Assembly (NCBI GenBank): GCA_000299115.1
Contig: CP003801.1
Coordinates: forward strand, 620,001 to 684,000
DNA length: 64,000 nt
Source: an alpha proteobacterium HIMB59
Lineage (GTDB): Bacteria > Pseudomonadota > Alphaproteobacteria > HIMB59
Reading direction: 5' to 3'
Part shown: one piece after another, positions 34,480 through 43,710 of the stretch
Layout of the letters: each line of letters begins with the position of its first letter
Position numbering within the stretch: position 1 is the stretch's first letter
Notes under the pieces: generated by a model
What the model was told of the DNA's origin: nothing
The model's input: the letters and a program-made list of their open reading frames with translations, nothing else
The model's database searches: none
Position numbers and translations under genes: made by a program

Positions 34480-35646
34480 TTACCTTCCTGAATTTAAAGA
34501 TTGAAAAATTATTTCTTCCATCTCCTCTTTAGATGCGGTTCTAGGATTTGTTGCAAAAGCACTATCTTTTAAGGCCTTCTCAGCCAAAGAGCTTATAGAG
34601 GACTCATTGATACCAATTTCTTTTAAGTTTTTAGGTATGTCGAGCTGATTTAATAACTCGCAGATTGATTTATAAAAATAATCAAAATCATTCTTTTTTA
34701 AATTCATTGCTTGGCACATAACAGGAACTTTTTCATTGATCACTTTTTCATTAAACCTTAGTACGTATGGGAGTACGATAGCATTGGTTAATCCGTGTTG
34801 GGTATCAAATTCAGCCCCCACCATATGAGAGATCGCATGAACAAATCCTAATCCTTTTAAAAAAGATATTCCTGCAAGACAAGAACCAACTAGCATTTTT
34901 CCTCTAGCTATAAGATTAGTTGGATCGTCATATACGATTGGTAAGTTTGGATATATTAAACGTAAACCTTCAATAGCGGCCGCATCACACAGGGGATGAA
35001 AATCATCAACAACATAGGCTTCAATTGCATGAACTAAAGCATCAACGCCTGTCCATGCTGTTAAGTTTTTAGGCAACTCAAGAGTTAACTTTGGATCTAA
35101 AATAACCTCTATAGGCTTTTGTTGAGGATGGGCAATACACCATTTAACAAATAACTTAGTATCCGTTACCATTGCCGAACTTTCTGTTTCAGCTCCTGTT
35201 CCTGCTGTTGTCGGAATACAGATTAATGGGGGAAGCTCATTATTTTCATTTATCACCGGGGGTGTTTTTTCCCACTCAAAATCCCAAATGTCATAATCAT
35301 TATTGGCTACCAATGAGATAGCTTTGCCCCCATCCATACCACTGCCACCTCCAATTGCTATAATTCCATCATAGTTACCTTTGTTAAAATTTAATTTTCC
35401 TTCGAGAATTTCTGTATCTCTGGGGTTAGGTGAGATGTTAGAAAAAAGACCTGGCTTAAGATGATTGTTTTCTAAATCATTGAGAATATTTTCAATAAAC
35501 TTGAGGTTTTTACTTCCATTATCTGTAACCACTAAGGGTTTTTTGATGCCTTTGTTTTGACAAATTTCAGATAGCTCATTTATACGACCAGGACCATAAC
35601 GAATTGGCACAGGAAAAGTCCAATTTTGATAAGCAAGATAATCCAT
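34480..35646 (-). CDS. Iron-containing alcohol dehydrogenase
   Basis: A 388-aa type III alcohol dehydrogenase. NAD binding is shown by AIGGGSGMDGGKAI. The iron ligands are the Asp and His of DALVHAIEAY-like segments and the His residues in FVHAISHM and DTQHGLTNA. It probably interconverts a short alcohol and aldehyde or a hydroxyacid semialdehyde. It stands alone, so the substrate is open. A 92-bp AT-rich gap separates it from the next gene. Confidence 0.9.
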   Translation of the reverse strand: MDYLAYQNWTFPVPIRYGPGRINELSEICQNKGIKKPLVVTDNGSKNLKFIENILNDLENNHLKPGLFSNISPNPRDTEILEGKLNFNKGNYDGIIAIGGGSGMDGGKAISLVANNDYDIWDFEWEKTPPVINENNELPPLICIPTTAGTGAETESSAMVTDTKLFVKWCIAHPQQKPIEVILDPKLTLELPKNLTAWTGVDALVHAIEAYVVDDFHPLCDAAAIEGLRLIYPNLPIVYDDPTNLIARGKMLVGSCLAGISFLKGLGFVHAISHMVGAEFDTQHGLTNAIVLPYVLRFNEKVINEKVPVMCQAMNLKKNDFDYFYKSICELLNQLDIPKNLKEIGINESSISSLAEKALKDSAFATNPRTASKEEMEEIIFQSLNSGR

Positions 35647-35738
35647 GAGTTTTAATATCCCATAAAGTTCTGCTGAAACCTATAAATTAATTTGAGACTT
35701 TTAAAGAGGGTACAAAATCAATACTGTAATAAATACCA

Positions 35739-36050
35739 ATGGATATTTTGAAATCAAAAACTGAAGTCAAAGACCGGTTGAGCAAGGAGGTTATAGGACC
35801 CATTCACTTATTAAGATTAAATGGTTATGGTTCAATTCTATATCAATGTTCTTGTGGTCAAGAGCATGATTTAAATGGAAAAGATATCAAACGTGTAGCC
35901 TCTGCTAAATCATTTAAAGTTCTGCTCAAATGTCAAAATGATTATTACACTATGACAAGAATAGAGGGGTTTTTTAGAAAAAAAGCTATCTCTGAATATG
36001 GTTTTCATGAAAGCTCAAGAGAAAATGAAAATAGGGATATTTCAACCTAA
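35739..36050 (+). CDS. Hypothetical protein with Cys pair
   Basis: A 103-aa protein, basic, with CSCGQEHDLN near residue 38 and a further Cys near 66 (LLKCQND). The pattern hints at a small zinc-binding fold but is incomplete. Its 3' end overlaps the nitrilase-family gene in another frame. I do not recognise a family. Confidence 0.5.
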   Translation: MDILKSKTEVKDRLSKEVIGPIHLLRLNGYGSILYQCSCGQEHDLNGKDIKRVASAKSFKVLLKCQNDYYTMTRIEGFFRKKAISEYGFHESSRENENRDIST

Positions 36051-36795
36051 TATTAATCACTACTCAAGTATTGAAAGTAAATTAACAAAGCTAGAGGCTA
36101 TTTTAAAACAAAATGATATAGATTTATTAGTTTTACCTGAACTTTTTTTAAGTTTTTATTTATCAAAAGAACAAGTTTCCAAATATACAAATGAAGATAT
36201 TCAGTTTTTTAAACAAAAGATTTTACAATTAAGTGAAAGATATCAATGTCATCTTGTTTATGGCTACCCAGAATATGAAAATAATCAAAAATTTAATAGT
36301 GCCCTAGTTGCAGGAACCCAAAATGATATTATCTATAATCATCGGAAAACCTTTTTGGCTCCCAATTCTATGGAGCAGTCATTATTTTCCAAAGGTCAAA
36401 ATTTTGAAATTTTTAATATACATAAAATTAAATGTTCAACTCTCATTTGTTATGAGTTTGAATTTCCTGAGATAGTAAGAAAATTAGCTAGATTAGGAGC
36501 ACAGCTCATTCTTATTCCCACAGCTTTGATAGAGGAATTTAAATTTGTTTCTAATGAAATGCTTAAAACGAGGGCCTTTGAAAATCAAATAGTGATGGTC
36601 TATGCCAATTATTGTGGGAAATCAGACAGTCATGATTTTTGCGGAAATAGCGCTATTGTAAATGAAAAGGGTGAAGACGTAATTAGACTAGGATCAGAGG
36701 AAGAATTCGCTATGGCGGAAGTAAATTTTGAAAGTCAGGTATTGAGACGAAAAAGGTTACCTTATTTTGAGGATTTAACTAAATTTGAAGTCTAA
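36025..36795 (+). CDS. Carbon-nitrogen hydrolase (nitrilase superfamily)
   Basis: A 256-aa protein if started at ATG 36025 (MKIGIFQPNI); ATGs at 35998 and 36007 are in frame, but the fold begins at the chosen start and AAGAGA lies just upstream. The catalytic Glu-Lys-Cys triad is in LVLPELFL, NHRKTFLAP and LICYEFEFPE. Members hydrolyse amides or nitriles such as deaminated glutathione, omega-amides or carbamoyl-polyamines. It converges on the FAD oxidoreductase gene with a 17-bp overlap. Confidence 0.85.
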   Translation: MKIGIFQPNINHYSSIESKLTKLEAILKQNDIDLLVLPELFLSFYLSKEQVSKYTNEDIQFFKQKILQLSERYQCHLVYGYPEYENNQKFNSALVAGTQNDIIYNHRKTFLAPNSMEQSLFSKGQNFEIFNIHKIKCSTLICYEFEFPEIVRKLARLGAQLILIPTALIEEFKFVSNEMLKTRAFENQIVMVYANYCGKSDSHDFCGNSAIVNEKGEDVIRLGSEEEFAMAEVNFESQVLRRKRLPYFEDLTKFEV

Positions 36796-37759
36796 GTTCG
36801 CTGAAGTGTTTAGCTAACTTTTTTCCAGCTAACCAAGCATCCTGCATACTAGGGCCTTGGCACCAATCTCCTAAGGCGTATAAACGATGGTCAATAGACT
36901 CAATAAAGCTTTTATTAAAGAGTTCTTGAAAGCTTTGTTTACAATAAGCATATCTCCATCGATGAGATTTTTTAAATATTACTTTTGAGGAGGACCCAAA
37001 AAACTTTTTTATTTTATCAATGACATAGTCTTCTAAGACATAGTTTTCAATATTATAATACTCTTTAGTCCATTCTGCCCTCATATTGACCACCCAGCAT
37101 TCTTCATTAAAAAATTCATGTTTAAAATTTTGATTCATCAAAAAACTAATTTCTTTATTGAGGTGGTATCCAAATTGAAAAGGAGAACCAAGTCGTTTAT
37201 CAAATGCTAGCATGATAGTCCATATGGAGTCAAAGTTTGGAATAGGAATATTTTTATAATCAATAAATTCCTCAAGTAAATTTTTTGATTGTTCAAAAGG
37301 AATACAAGTAAAAATAAAATCATAAGGACCAAATTCTTTATCTTCAGTCAGTAAAAAATACTCATGGTTGCGTGACTCAATCTTTTTAATATGAGTAGAA
37401 AATTCTGTGGGGTATCTTAATTTTTTATGAAATTCGAGGGGGATCGACTCAATTCCTTTTTGGCCAACTATCACTCTTTTTTCTTCGATAGGAGATTGGT
37501 TTTGTATATTGGAGCAGAAAGTTCCATTTAAAACTTTTGTGGCATTGATTTTTTCTAAATATTCATTGAAACCTAAGACCCCATGATCTTCTTTAATATA
37601 ATGAGCACCATGATCAAAAGCATAATCTTGGTGCCTTCTCGTGCTAATACGGCCTCCAGGCCTCCAAGATTTTTCAAAAAAAGTTATATCTAAACTAGGA
37701 AGATGGTGCACTAATGACAAGGCGCTTAAACCAGTTCCAATAACGGCAATTTTTTTCAA
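36779..37759 (-). CDS. FAD-dependent amine-oxidase-like oxidoreductase (renalase-like)
   Basis: A 326-aa flavoprotein. The N-terminus has the dinucleotide motif VIGTGLSALSLV, then FEKSWRPGGRISTRR, the GGR/ARG flavin region, and DHGAHYI. The C-terminus has YALGDWCQGPSMQDAWLAGK, the FAD-contacting helix. It resembles the renalase/NAD(P)-binding FAD oxidoreductases. It is followed on the same strand, in the upstream direction, by psiE-like and ung genes; function is not known. Confidence 0.8.
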   Translation of the reverse strand: MKKIAVIGTGLSALSLVHHLPSLDITFFEKSWRPGGRISTRRHQDYAFDHGAHYIKEDHGVLGFNEYLEKINATKVLNGTFCSNIQNQSPIEEKRVIVGQKGIESIPLEFHKKLRYPTEFSTHIKKIESRNHEYFLLTEDKEFGPYDFIFTCIPFEQSKNLLEEFIDYKNIPIPNFDSIWTIMLAFDKRLGSPFQFGYHLNKEISFLMNQNFKHEFFNEECWVVNMRAEWTKEYYNIENYVLEDYVIDKIKKFFGSSSKVIFKKSHRWRYAYCKQSFQELFNKSFIESIDHRLYALGDWCQGPSMQDAWLAGKKLAKHFSELRLQI

Positions 37760-37764
37760 AATTA

Positions 37765-38184
37765 TTACTTTTTCTTAGAGTCTTTGGTAGGTATTTCGTC
37801 TATACCCTCGATAGGTCGTAAAATAGGAATGTATCTTAAACGAAGAATAACAACCGCAATAGCGACCAAAACAATTGCACCCGCTTCATAGAGTAGTAAT
37901 TCAGGATTAGAGTCTTTACCTTGTAAAATGATTAATCGAGAAAGTGCTGTGATGGCAATAAATAAAGGATAAGTCATACGAACTCGGTTGGAGATCATAT
38001 AAACTCTCACCATCCCAATAACCTCAACATAGATAAATAGTAATAAAAGATCTGCTAGCTCAACATATTGTGCATCGATCATTTTTAATATTTCAAAAAT
38101 GATTGCTGTGATCGTAGATACTAGAATTATGAGGATGACTGCTTTTTCAACAAAGCTAACAAAGTTTCCAACGGTGTCTTTCAT
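37765..38184 (-). CDS. PsiE-like membrane protein
   Basis: A 139-aa protein with four hydrophobic segments and the VIGMVRVYMISNRVRMTYPLF region typical of phosphate-starvation-inducible PsiE-family proteins. The start overlaps the ung stop by one base. Molecular function is unknown. Confidence 0.75.
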   Translation of the reverse strand: MKDTVGNFVSFVEKAVILIILVSTITAIIFEILKMIDAQYVELADLLLLFIYVEVIGMVRVYMISNRVRMTYPLFIAITALSRLIILQGKDSNPELLLYEAGAIVLVAIAVVILRLRYIPILRPIEGIDEIPTKDSKKK

Positions 38185-38861
38185 TACCAGTTAATCATAT
38201 CAATTTGTTTGGACTCAAGATAGTTATTTGTCTTTGAGAAGGGTTTGCTGCCAAAAAAACCGCGATGAGCCGATAAAGGAGAGGGGTGGGGTGCGGTTAA
38301 AATTAGGTGTTTATTCGAATCTATTAATTCTTTTTTGCTTTGAGCAAATGATCCCCAAAGAATAAAAACTATGTTTTCGCGGGCTTTACTAATCGTAGAA
38401 ATAACTTTATTTGTAAAAATATCCCATCCCAGTTTTTGATGAGATAACGGCTTTGATCTCTCAACTGTAAGTGTGGTATTTAATAAAAAAACACCTTGCT
38501 TTGCCCAGTGTTCTAAATTCCCATTAGAGAAATCCATTTTTTTGTCAATATCGTCTTCTAACTCTTTGAATATATTAATCAAAGAAGGTGGCGGTTTTAT
38601 ACCATCAGGTACGGAAAAGCATAAACCATGTGCTTGATGAGGACCGTGATAAGGATCTTGACCTAAAATGACAACTTTTACTTGATCTAAGGGCGTCAGG
38701 TTGAACGCACTAAAAAGAAATCTTCCCGGTGGATAAAAAGGAATATTATTTTTTTTTAATTCTAAAAGTTTTTGCTTAATGAGTAGCATATAGTCTTTTT
38801 GAAACTCATCTTTAAGATGATCTAACCAAGAAGGGTGAAGTTGAATGGTAGAAGTATCCAT
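38184..38861 (-). CDS. ung: Uracil-DNA glycosylase
   Basis: A 225-aa family-1 enzyme: the water-activating loop GQDPYHG is at 67-73 (Asp69), with AHGLCFSVP, FLLNTTLTVE and the DNA-minor-groove loop HPSPLSAHRGFFG. It removes uracil from DNA in base-excision repair. It stands 11 bp after the small gene at 38873 on the same strand. Confidence 0.96.
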   Translation of the reverse strand: MDTSTIQLHPSWLDHLKDEFQKDYMLLIKQKLLELKKNNIPFYPPGRFLFSAFNLTPLDQVKVVILGQDPYHGPHQAHGLCFSVPDGIKPPPSLINIFKELEDDIDKKMDFSNGNLEHWAKQGVFLLNTTLTVERSKPLSHQKLGWDIFTNKVISTISKARENIVFILWGSFAQSKKELIDSNKHLILTAPHPSPLSAHRGFFGSKPFSKTNNYLESKQIDMINW

Positions 38862-38872
38862 TCGAATTTAAA

Positions 38873-39118
38873 TTAATTTAAAGTAGCGTCTTTACTGCGA
38901 CCGTATTTTTCAAGTTTGTAGATAATTTTCTCTTTTAGTTCATGATTTTCCTCAAGTGCCATCACAAGTGCTTGAGTGTAAAAAAAGCATGCAGCTTCTA
39001 TATCGGATTTATTTTCAAAATAGTTGGCTGCTTCATAGTACAAAGAGCAAACTTTATCCATCTGCTTTTTTTGATAAGCTTCAGTGATATCCAAATCTAG
39101 TTGAGAAAACTCGTTCAT
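38873..39118 (-). CDS. Hypothetical TPR-like small protein
   Basis: An 81-aa protein with helical repeats (AYQKKQMDKVCSLYYEAANYFE and AACFFYTQALVMALEE) that resemble two tetratricopeptide-like units. It has no signal peptide. It lies between gloB and ung on the minus strand and probably shares their transcript. No function can be assigned. Confidence 0.6.
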   Translation of the reverse strand: MNEFSQLDLDITEAYQKKQMDKVCSLYYEAANYFENKSDIEAACFFYTQALVMALEENHELKEKIIYKLEKYGRSKDATLN

Positions 39119-39180
39119 TGAGATTTCAAACTAACACATTTCAATCAAACGCCAAGGGCAAAATGCCTGAGTATCAAAAA

Positions 39181-39942
39181 TTAAAAATTATCTTTCGCTT
39201 TTCGCATTTGTCCAAAAACTTCAATAGGATCAGTACTTTTATAGAGTTTTTGAAAGTGCTCATTATCACATTGAAGAAAAGGATTACATTTTATTTGATC
39301 AACAAGTTTGGTAGGGATGGTAGGTCGATGTTCTTTTTCTTGATGCTCCACCCAATGAGCATACTTTTGTAAGTCTTGATTGTCCGGGTTAATGCTTAAA
39401 GCGAATTTAACATTACTCAGTGTATATTCGTGGCCACAATAGATAGTTGTTTCTTCAGGAAGTTGTTTAATTTTTGATAAACTTTTCCAGAAAACTTCAG
39501 GTGTCCCTTCAAACATACGACCACAACCAATACTAAATAAGGTATCACCTGAGAAAAGGATATTACAATCAGGCATAAAATAATTGATGTGCTGTAAGGT
39601 GTGACCTGGAGTATGAATAACTTTGAATTTATTTTGATGTAATTCGAAAATTTCATCATCTTTAACTTTTAAATCAGGATGAGGGATATTTTCATCATTT
39701 TCATATCCAATGATAATAGATTGAAATTTATTTTTTAAATCATGAACAGCAGCTATGTGATCATCATGATGATGTGTGAGAAGAATATGAGATGCTTTGC
39801 AGTCATTTAGTTCTAATATTTTAAGACACATCTCTAAATCCGATGGATCTACTAAAACTCCCTCTGTTGCGTGTGGATTTTTAATTAAATAGCCATAGTT
39901 ATCATCTAATTGAGGAAATAAATAAATATTAGGTTTGGTCAT
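39181..39942 (-). CDS. gloB: Hydroxyacylglutathione hydrolase (glyoxalase II)
   Basis: A 253-aa metallo-beta-lactamase-fold enzyme with the binuclear site THHHDDH at 56-62, further ligands in HTPGHT, FSGDTLF and CGHEY, and the C-terminal glutathione-binding domain ending EVFGQMRKAKD. It hydrolyses S-lactoylglutathione. It is divergent from the methyltransferase gene at 39982, a pairing often kept in alphaproteobacteria. Confidence 0.95.
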   Translation of the reverse strand: MTKPNIYLFPQLDDNYGYLIKNPHATEGVLVDPSDLEMCLKILELNDCKASHILLTHHHDDHIAAVHDLKNKFQSIIIGYENDENIPHPDLKVKDDEIFELHQNKFKVIHTPGHTLQHINYFMPDCNILFSGDTLFSIGCGRMFEGTPEVFWKSLSKIKQLPEETTIYCGHEYTLSNVKFALSINPDNQDLQKYAHWVEHQEKEHRPTIPTKLVDQIKCNPFLQCDNEHFQKLYKSTDPIEVFGQMRKAKDNF

Positions 39943-39981
39943 TACATTGGAATGTTAGGTAAATCTCGATAAAATACAACT

Positions 39982-40689
39982 ATGGATATTAACGCATCTG
40001 ATATCTACAGTTTTTATCAATCTTCTCTTGGAAGTATTGTAAAAAGAACGGTCCGTCAAAAAATTACTTCTGTTTTAGATGATATTTCCAATCAATCCGT
40101 ATGCGGTTATGGATACACAAGTCCTTATCTCTCCTTTTTAAAAAAGAGCCATGTTGGTTTAAATATCACTTCACTGATCCCAGATTTTTTAGATGGAAGT
40201 ATTACTGAAAAATATGATTTTGATGAAAAAACAATTCATGAATACTTTCTACCTTTAGAACCCAGTTCAGTAGATTTAGTTATCTCTACTCACCTTTTAG
40301 AATTTGTTGAAAAACCCTTAAGTAGTATTGAAGAAATATGGCGCATTTTAAAACCTAATGGATATTTCATTGCCTTAGTGCCGAGGAGATCAGGTCTTTG
40401 GACTCGTTATGACAATAATCCTTTTGGGTATGGCCGTTCTTATTCAACAATTCAATTTAAAAGACTGATTGAAGATTATTTGATCTTAGACCAAAAAAAA
40501 TCTTTTCTACACTTCCCCCCTTGGCATCATTATGCAAATTATAAATTCCATCAAACTATTGAAACAGCAGGTAATCGTATGTTTCCTTACATGGGGGGTT
40601 TGATGATTTGTATATGTAAAAAAATAGTTTACGCAACCAATAAATCGAAATCAAAAAAGATACCTATCAAAAATATTGTAGCTACATAA
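39982..40689 (+). CDS. Methyltransferase-domain protein
   Basis: A 235-aa class-I-like SAM methyltransferase-type protein. The central part DLVISTHLLEFVEKP and EIWRILKPNGYFIALVPRRSG is the Methyltransf_11 pattern; the N-terminal SAM loop (VCGYGYTSPYL) is less canonical. It is adjacent to gloB. Substrate unknown. Confidence 0.75.
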   Translation: MDINASDIYSFYQSSLGSIVKRTVRQKITSVLDDISNQSVCGYGYTSPYLSFLKKSHVGLNITSLIPDFLDGSITEKYDFDEKTIHEYFLPLEPSSVDLVISTHLLEFVEKPLSSIEEIWRILKPNGYFIALVPRRSGLWTRYDNNPFGYGRSYSTIQFKRLIEDYLILDQKKSFLHFPPWHHYANYKFHQTIETAGNRMFPYMGGLMICICKKIVYATNKSKSKKIPIKNIVAT

Positions 40690-40735
40690 TAGTTTCATAT
40701 TTTAAATATTAAAATTTAGTCTATAAGGTTAAAAC

Positions 40736-41485
40736 TTGTTTGATTTAAGTTATTATTTCTTAGTATCTTTTTGCATTTTATTGTTTGCAATTTCAAAATC
40801 TGGTTTTTCTGGAGGTGGATTAGCATTAATTTCTGTTACAGTTCTTTCCATTTCCTATGGCCCTTTAACCGCAATTGCTATTTTAATGCCCATGTTAATC
40901 GTATGTGATGCCATTGCTGCATTTCTTAATCGAAAATATTATGATCATGGCGCAGTATGGTCCATCGCTCCATTTTCATTATTGGGTGTTATTGCAGGAA
41001 CAATTCTATTTAAATTTATTAACCTGTCTTTGATCAGTGTATTTATAGGCACCATATCTCTTGCTTATGTAATTTCTAATTATTTGCTCATAAAATCAAA
41101 AATTAAAAAAATTCCTTTTTATGGAAGTAAATCTATTTGGGGAACATTGGCTGGATTTACTAGTTTTGTTCTTCACTCCGGAGGTTTACCTATGAATATT
41201 TACTTTATGTCAATTTATGATCGAAAAGTTCAATTTGTTGCTGGTCTTGTTTTCTCTATGGCTTTAATAAATATTTTTAAGTTGATCCCATATTTTTATT
41301 TAGAAATATTAGATTTTGAGAGTCTTTTCAGTTATCTTCTATTTTCCCCTGTGGCTGTGATTGGAGTCATTTTAGGACATTGGATGAATAGCAAGTTATC
41401 CGATAAATCTTTTTTTGCTATCATCAATTTTTTTATAGTAATTGCCTCATTAAGGTTAATTTATTTAGGGATTGTTGATTTATAG
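40736..41485 (+). CDS. TSUP/TauE-SafE family membrane transporter
   Basis: A 249-aa protein with about eight hydrophobic segments. The start is TTG at 40736, after AAGG. The N-terminal KSGFSGGGLALISV and the mid-protein GGLPMNIYFM match the two repeated halves of sulfite/sulfoacetate exporter (TSUP) proteins. It probably exports a sulfur-containing anion, but the family also handles other organic anions. Confidence 0.82.
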   Translation: MFDLSYYFLVSFCILLFAISKSGFSGGGLALISVTVLSISYGPLTAIAILMPMLIVCDAIAAFLNRKYYDHGAVWSIAPFSLLGVIAGTILFKFINLSLISVFIGTISLAYVISNYLLIKSKIKKIPFYGSKSIWGTLAGFTSFVLHSGGLPMNIYFMSIYDRKVQFVAGLVFSMALINIFKLIPYFYLEILDFESLFSYLLFSPVAVIGVILGHWMNSKLSDKSFFAIINFFIVIASLRLIYLGIVDL

Positions 41486-41839
41486 TTTCGTCTTAAGAGA
41501 CTCTATTAATTCATGTTCGTTTTGAAAAGTATTCATCTCATTTTTATCAATCAATACATTGTGCTTTCCATTTAACTCTTCAAGGCAAATGGGTAGATCA
41601 TTAACATAAGCTTCTAGTTTAAATTCTGAGAGCTCTTCCAGATGTAAAAATTTATAATTATGAGGAGACTCTTCAATAAAGTCTTTCCATGCTTTTCGCA
41701 TTTTTAAATCATAAGTAATTTGACATAAATTACATTCATAAGTCTTTGGAGATAAATATTTATGAAGAGTATCAATCAAATAATTCCATTGACCTCCTTT
41801 CGCATTATAAATGAATATTATATTTCTTTTATTGTTCAT
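41480..41839 (-). CDS. Conserved hypothetical protein
   Basis: A 119-aa protein starting MNNKRNIIFIYNAKGG. It has a CNLCQITYD Cys pair after a TYE strand and resembles a small family often mislabelled GTPase in other genomes. The start overlaps the end of metW by 11 bases, so it belongs to the metX-metW operon. No function known. Confidence 0.6.
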   Translation of the reverse strand: MNNKRNIIFIYNAKGGQWNYLIDTLHKYLSPKTYECNLCQITYDLKMRKAWKDFIEESPHNYKFLHLEELSEFKLEAYVNDLPICLEELNGKHNVLIDKNEMNTFQNEHELIESLKTKL

Positions 41840-42425
41840 TTTTTAAATGGAATAAAACTTCTTTGCAGAAAAGGTTTGAAGGCATTTTACCATTGGTAAA
41901 TTGAGCCATGTTAATTACATCAAAGGTAGATAAAATTTTAAAATTCAAATCAGTAGATAACTTTTTAAAATCTTTGATACTACAAGGATGAATATAATCT
42001 GTATTATACCACTGATCACTATCAGATTTTTTTAAAAGTGAATCAAAGCTACCAGATAGTAAAAACTGGAGTGATTTACTTAATCTACCTGAATTATTGA
42101 AGCCAACGATAATATTTTTACTTACTTTTTTTAGAGTATTTAACAAAACATCAGGCTTTTGTACGGCTTGTATCGTTTGTGTTAAAATACAATAATCAAA
42201 CTGATTATAAGGAAAATCTTCAACAATTAGGTTTATGTCCCCATGGATGACATCTAACCCTCTTCCAAGACAAGAAATAACTTTTTCTTGGTTTAGTTCT
42301 ACTCCTTGGGCGCTGATATTTTTATCTGCAAGCAGCGAAATTAAATCTCCATCCGAGCAACCAATATCGAGCACTTTAGAACTTTCTGGAATGAGGTCTA
42401 AAATGATTTTGTAGTCGTTTCTCAT
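41829..42425 (-). CDS. metW: Methionine biosynthesis protein MetW
   Basis: A 198-aa MetW-family protein with a SAM-binding-like VLDIGCSDGDLISLL and YCILTQTIQAVQKPD. The start overlaps metX by four bases. MetW supports the MetX homoserine acyltransferase step in bacteria with a MetXW arrangement. Confidence 0.9.
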   Translation of the reverse strand: MRNDYKIILDLIPESSKVLDIGCSDGDLISLLADKNISAQGVELNQEKVISCLGRGLDVIHGDINLIVEDFPYNQFDYCILTQTIQAVQKPDVLLNTLKKVSKNIIVGFNNSGRLSKSLQFLLSGSFDSLLKKSDSDQWYNTDYIHPCSIKDFKKLSTDLNFKILSTFDVINMAQFTNGKMPSNLFCKEVLFHLKNEQ

Positions 42426-43543
42426 TTAATTCCCTTCAGAAAACCCTCGCACACTCGAAAAAACTGAGGTTCATCAAGTAAAAAACTATCATGTCCTCTA
42501 TCAGATACTACTTCAGCAAAACTAACATTGGAGCCGATAGAGTTGAGTAATGATACAATTTCACGAGACTCTTTGGTTGGAAATAGCCAATCACTTGTAA
42601 AAGAGAGCACTAGAAAACGGATTTCATTATCAATAATTTTTTTTTGGTTATTGATGATTTCCTCAGAGACATCAAAGTAATCCATAGCTCGAGTCATATA
42701 AAGATAACTATTGGCATCAAATCGATCAACAAAAGATCGTCCCTGGTATCGAAGGTAACTCTCTACTTGAAAGTCAATTCCAAAACCAAAAGACAAATCC
42801 TTTTTTTCTTGAAGATTTCTTCCAAATTTATTTTGAAAGGCTTTCTCTGAGAGATAAGTAATATGTGCAATCATTCTCGCAACAGACAAACCATTTTCTG
42901 GTTTTTGATCAAGCTCTAGGTATCTGCCCTGATTCCAATTGGGGTCCAGCATAATTGATTGCCTTCCAGCTTCATCGAAAGCAATATTTTGAGCAGAATG
43001 TTTGAGAGAGCCAGCTATACAAACAGTTGATTGCACAGATTCTGGAAAAGTAGCCGCCCATTGAAGAACTTGCATTGCTCCCATGGAACCGCCAATCACT
43101 GATTTGAGTTTGGCTATGCCTAATTCTTCAATTAGTATTTTTTGAACCTTAACCATATCTCGGATAGTAATTGTGGGAAAATCTAAGCCATAAATTTTTG
43201 ATGTCTCAGGATTAATGTCATTAGGTCCTGTTGTGCCAACACAGCCACCTAAAACATTTGAGCAAATTACGAAATATTTATTGGTGTCGATAGGTTTATT
43301 GGGACCAACCATTAGATCCCACCAGCCATTTTTTTTTGTTATAGGACTTTCTTCTGCAGGGAATTGATCTCCTGTTAAAGCATGACAGATTAAGATAGCA
43401 TTATCTTTGTTTGAATTTAACTTACCATAAGTCTGATAAGCTATACGAAATTTGTTAATTGATTTCCCTGAGTCTAATAAAAGATTCTCCTCACAAGACA
43501 GAAGAAAACCTGGATAATCTGTATTATTTGTTATCTTTCTCAT
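42422..43543 (-). CDS. metX: Homoserine O-acyltransferase MetX
   Basis: A 373-aa alpha/beta hydrolase-fold enzyme. The nucleophile elbow GGSMGAMQ has Ser153; Asp lies in TSDWLFP and His in DRGHDSFL. It acylates L-homoserine at the start of methionine synthesis. AAGAGGG lies just before the ATG. A SAM-II-type riboswitch stands in its leader, so it is probably repressed by S-adenosylmethionine. Acetyl versus succinyl donor cannot be decided by eye. Confidence 0.94.
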   Translation of the reverse strand: MRKITNNTDYPGFLLSCEENLLLDSGKSINKFRIAYQTYGKLNSNKDNAILICHALTGDQFPAEESPITKKNGWWDLMVGPNKPIDTNKYFVICSNVLGGCVGTTGPNDINPETSKIYGLDFPTITIRDMVKVQKILIEELGIAKLKSVIGGSMGAMQVLQWAATFPESVQSTVCIAGSLKHSAQNIAFDEAGRQSIMLDPNWNQGRYLELDQKPENGLSVARMIAHITYLSEKAFQNKFGRNLQEKKDLSFGFGIDFQVESYLRYQGRSFVDRFDANSYLYMTRAMDYFDVSEEIINNQKKIIDNEIRFLVLSFTSDWLFPTKESREIVSLLNSIGSNVSFAEVVSDRGHDSFLLDEPQFFRVCEGFLKGIK

Positions 43544-43574
43544 ATTAGTACCCTCTTGAGATGATAACTGACGG

Positions 43575-43630
43575 GAAAACGCTTTAGCTGTTTATACACC
43601 CGCAAGCTGCTATCAAATCGGTGTTGACCA
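43575..43630 (-). ncRNA. SAM-II (metA-type) riboswitch
   Basis: On the minus strand the leader of metX carries the SAM-II landmarks in order: P1 5' arm ACACC, then GATTTG, loop with TAGC, CTTGC, P1 3' arm GGGTGT, TAAACA and GCTAAAG. ACACC pairs with GGTGT, and TAGC can pair with GCTA to form the pseudoknot. Its 3' end is about 37 nt from the ATG. The class is frequent before metA/metX in alphaproteobacteria. A covariance search was not run. Confidence 0.85.
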
Positions 43631-43710
43631 AAATTTATGATTTTTCTATTTATTTTTCAATATAAAAGGATGATATTTTCCTCATATAGTTTAAGTATAG
43701 ACAAAAAAAA

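Noticed and set aside
35998-36024. Upstream start of the nitrilase-family gene
   Set aside because: The fold starts at MKIGIFQPN; the extra nine residues match no family sequence.
37765-39118. Attempt to read the psiE-ung-TPR-like run as a defence or phage cassette
   Set aside because: The genes are ordinary housekeeping or membrane proteins with no nuclease, helicase or integrase nearby.
39118-39372. Plus-strand reading frame opposite gloB
   Set aside because: It is antisense to the well-supported gloB and has no ribosome site or recognisable fold.
40699-40715. 17-bp palindrome ATTTTAAATATTAAAAT before the TSUP gene
   Set aside because: It is AT-only and likely by chance in this base composition; no second copy was noticed.
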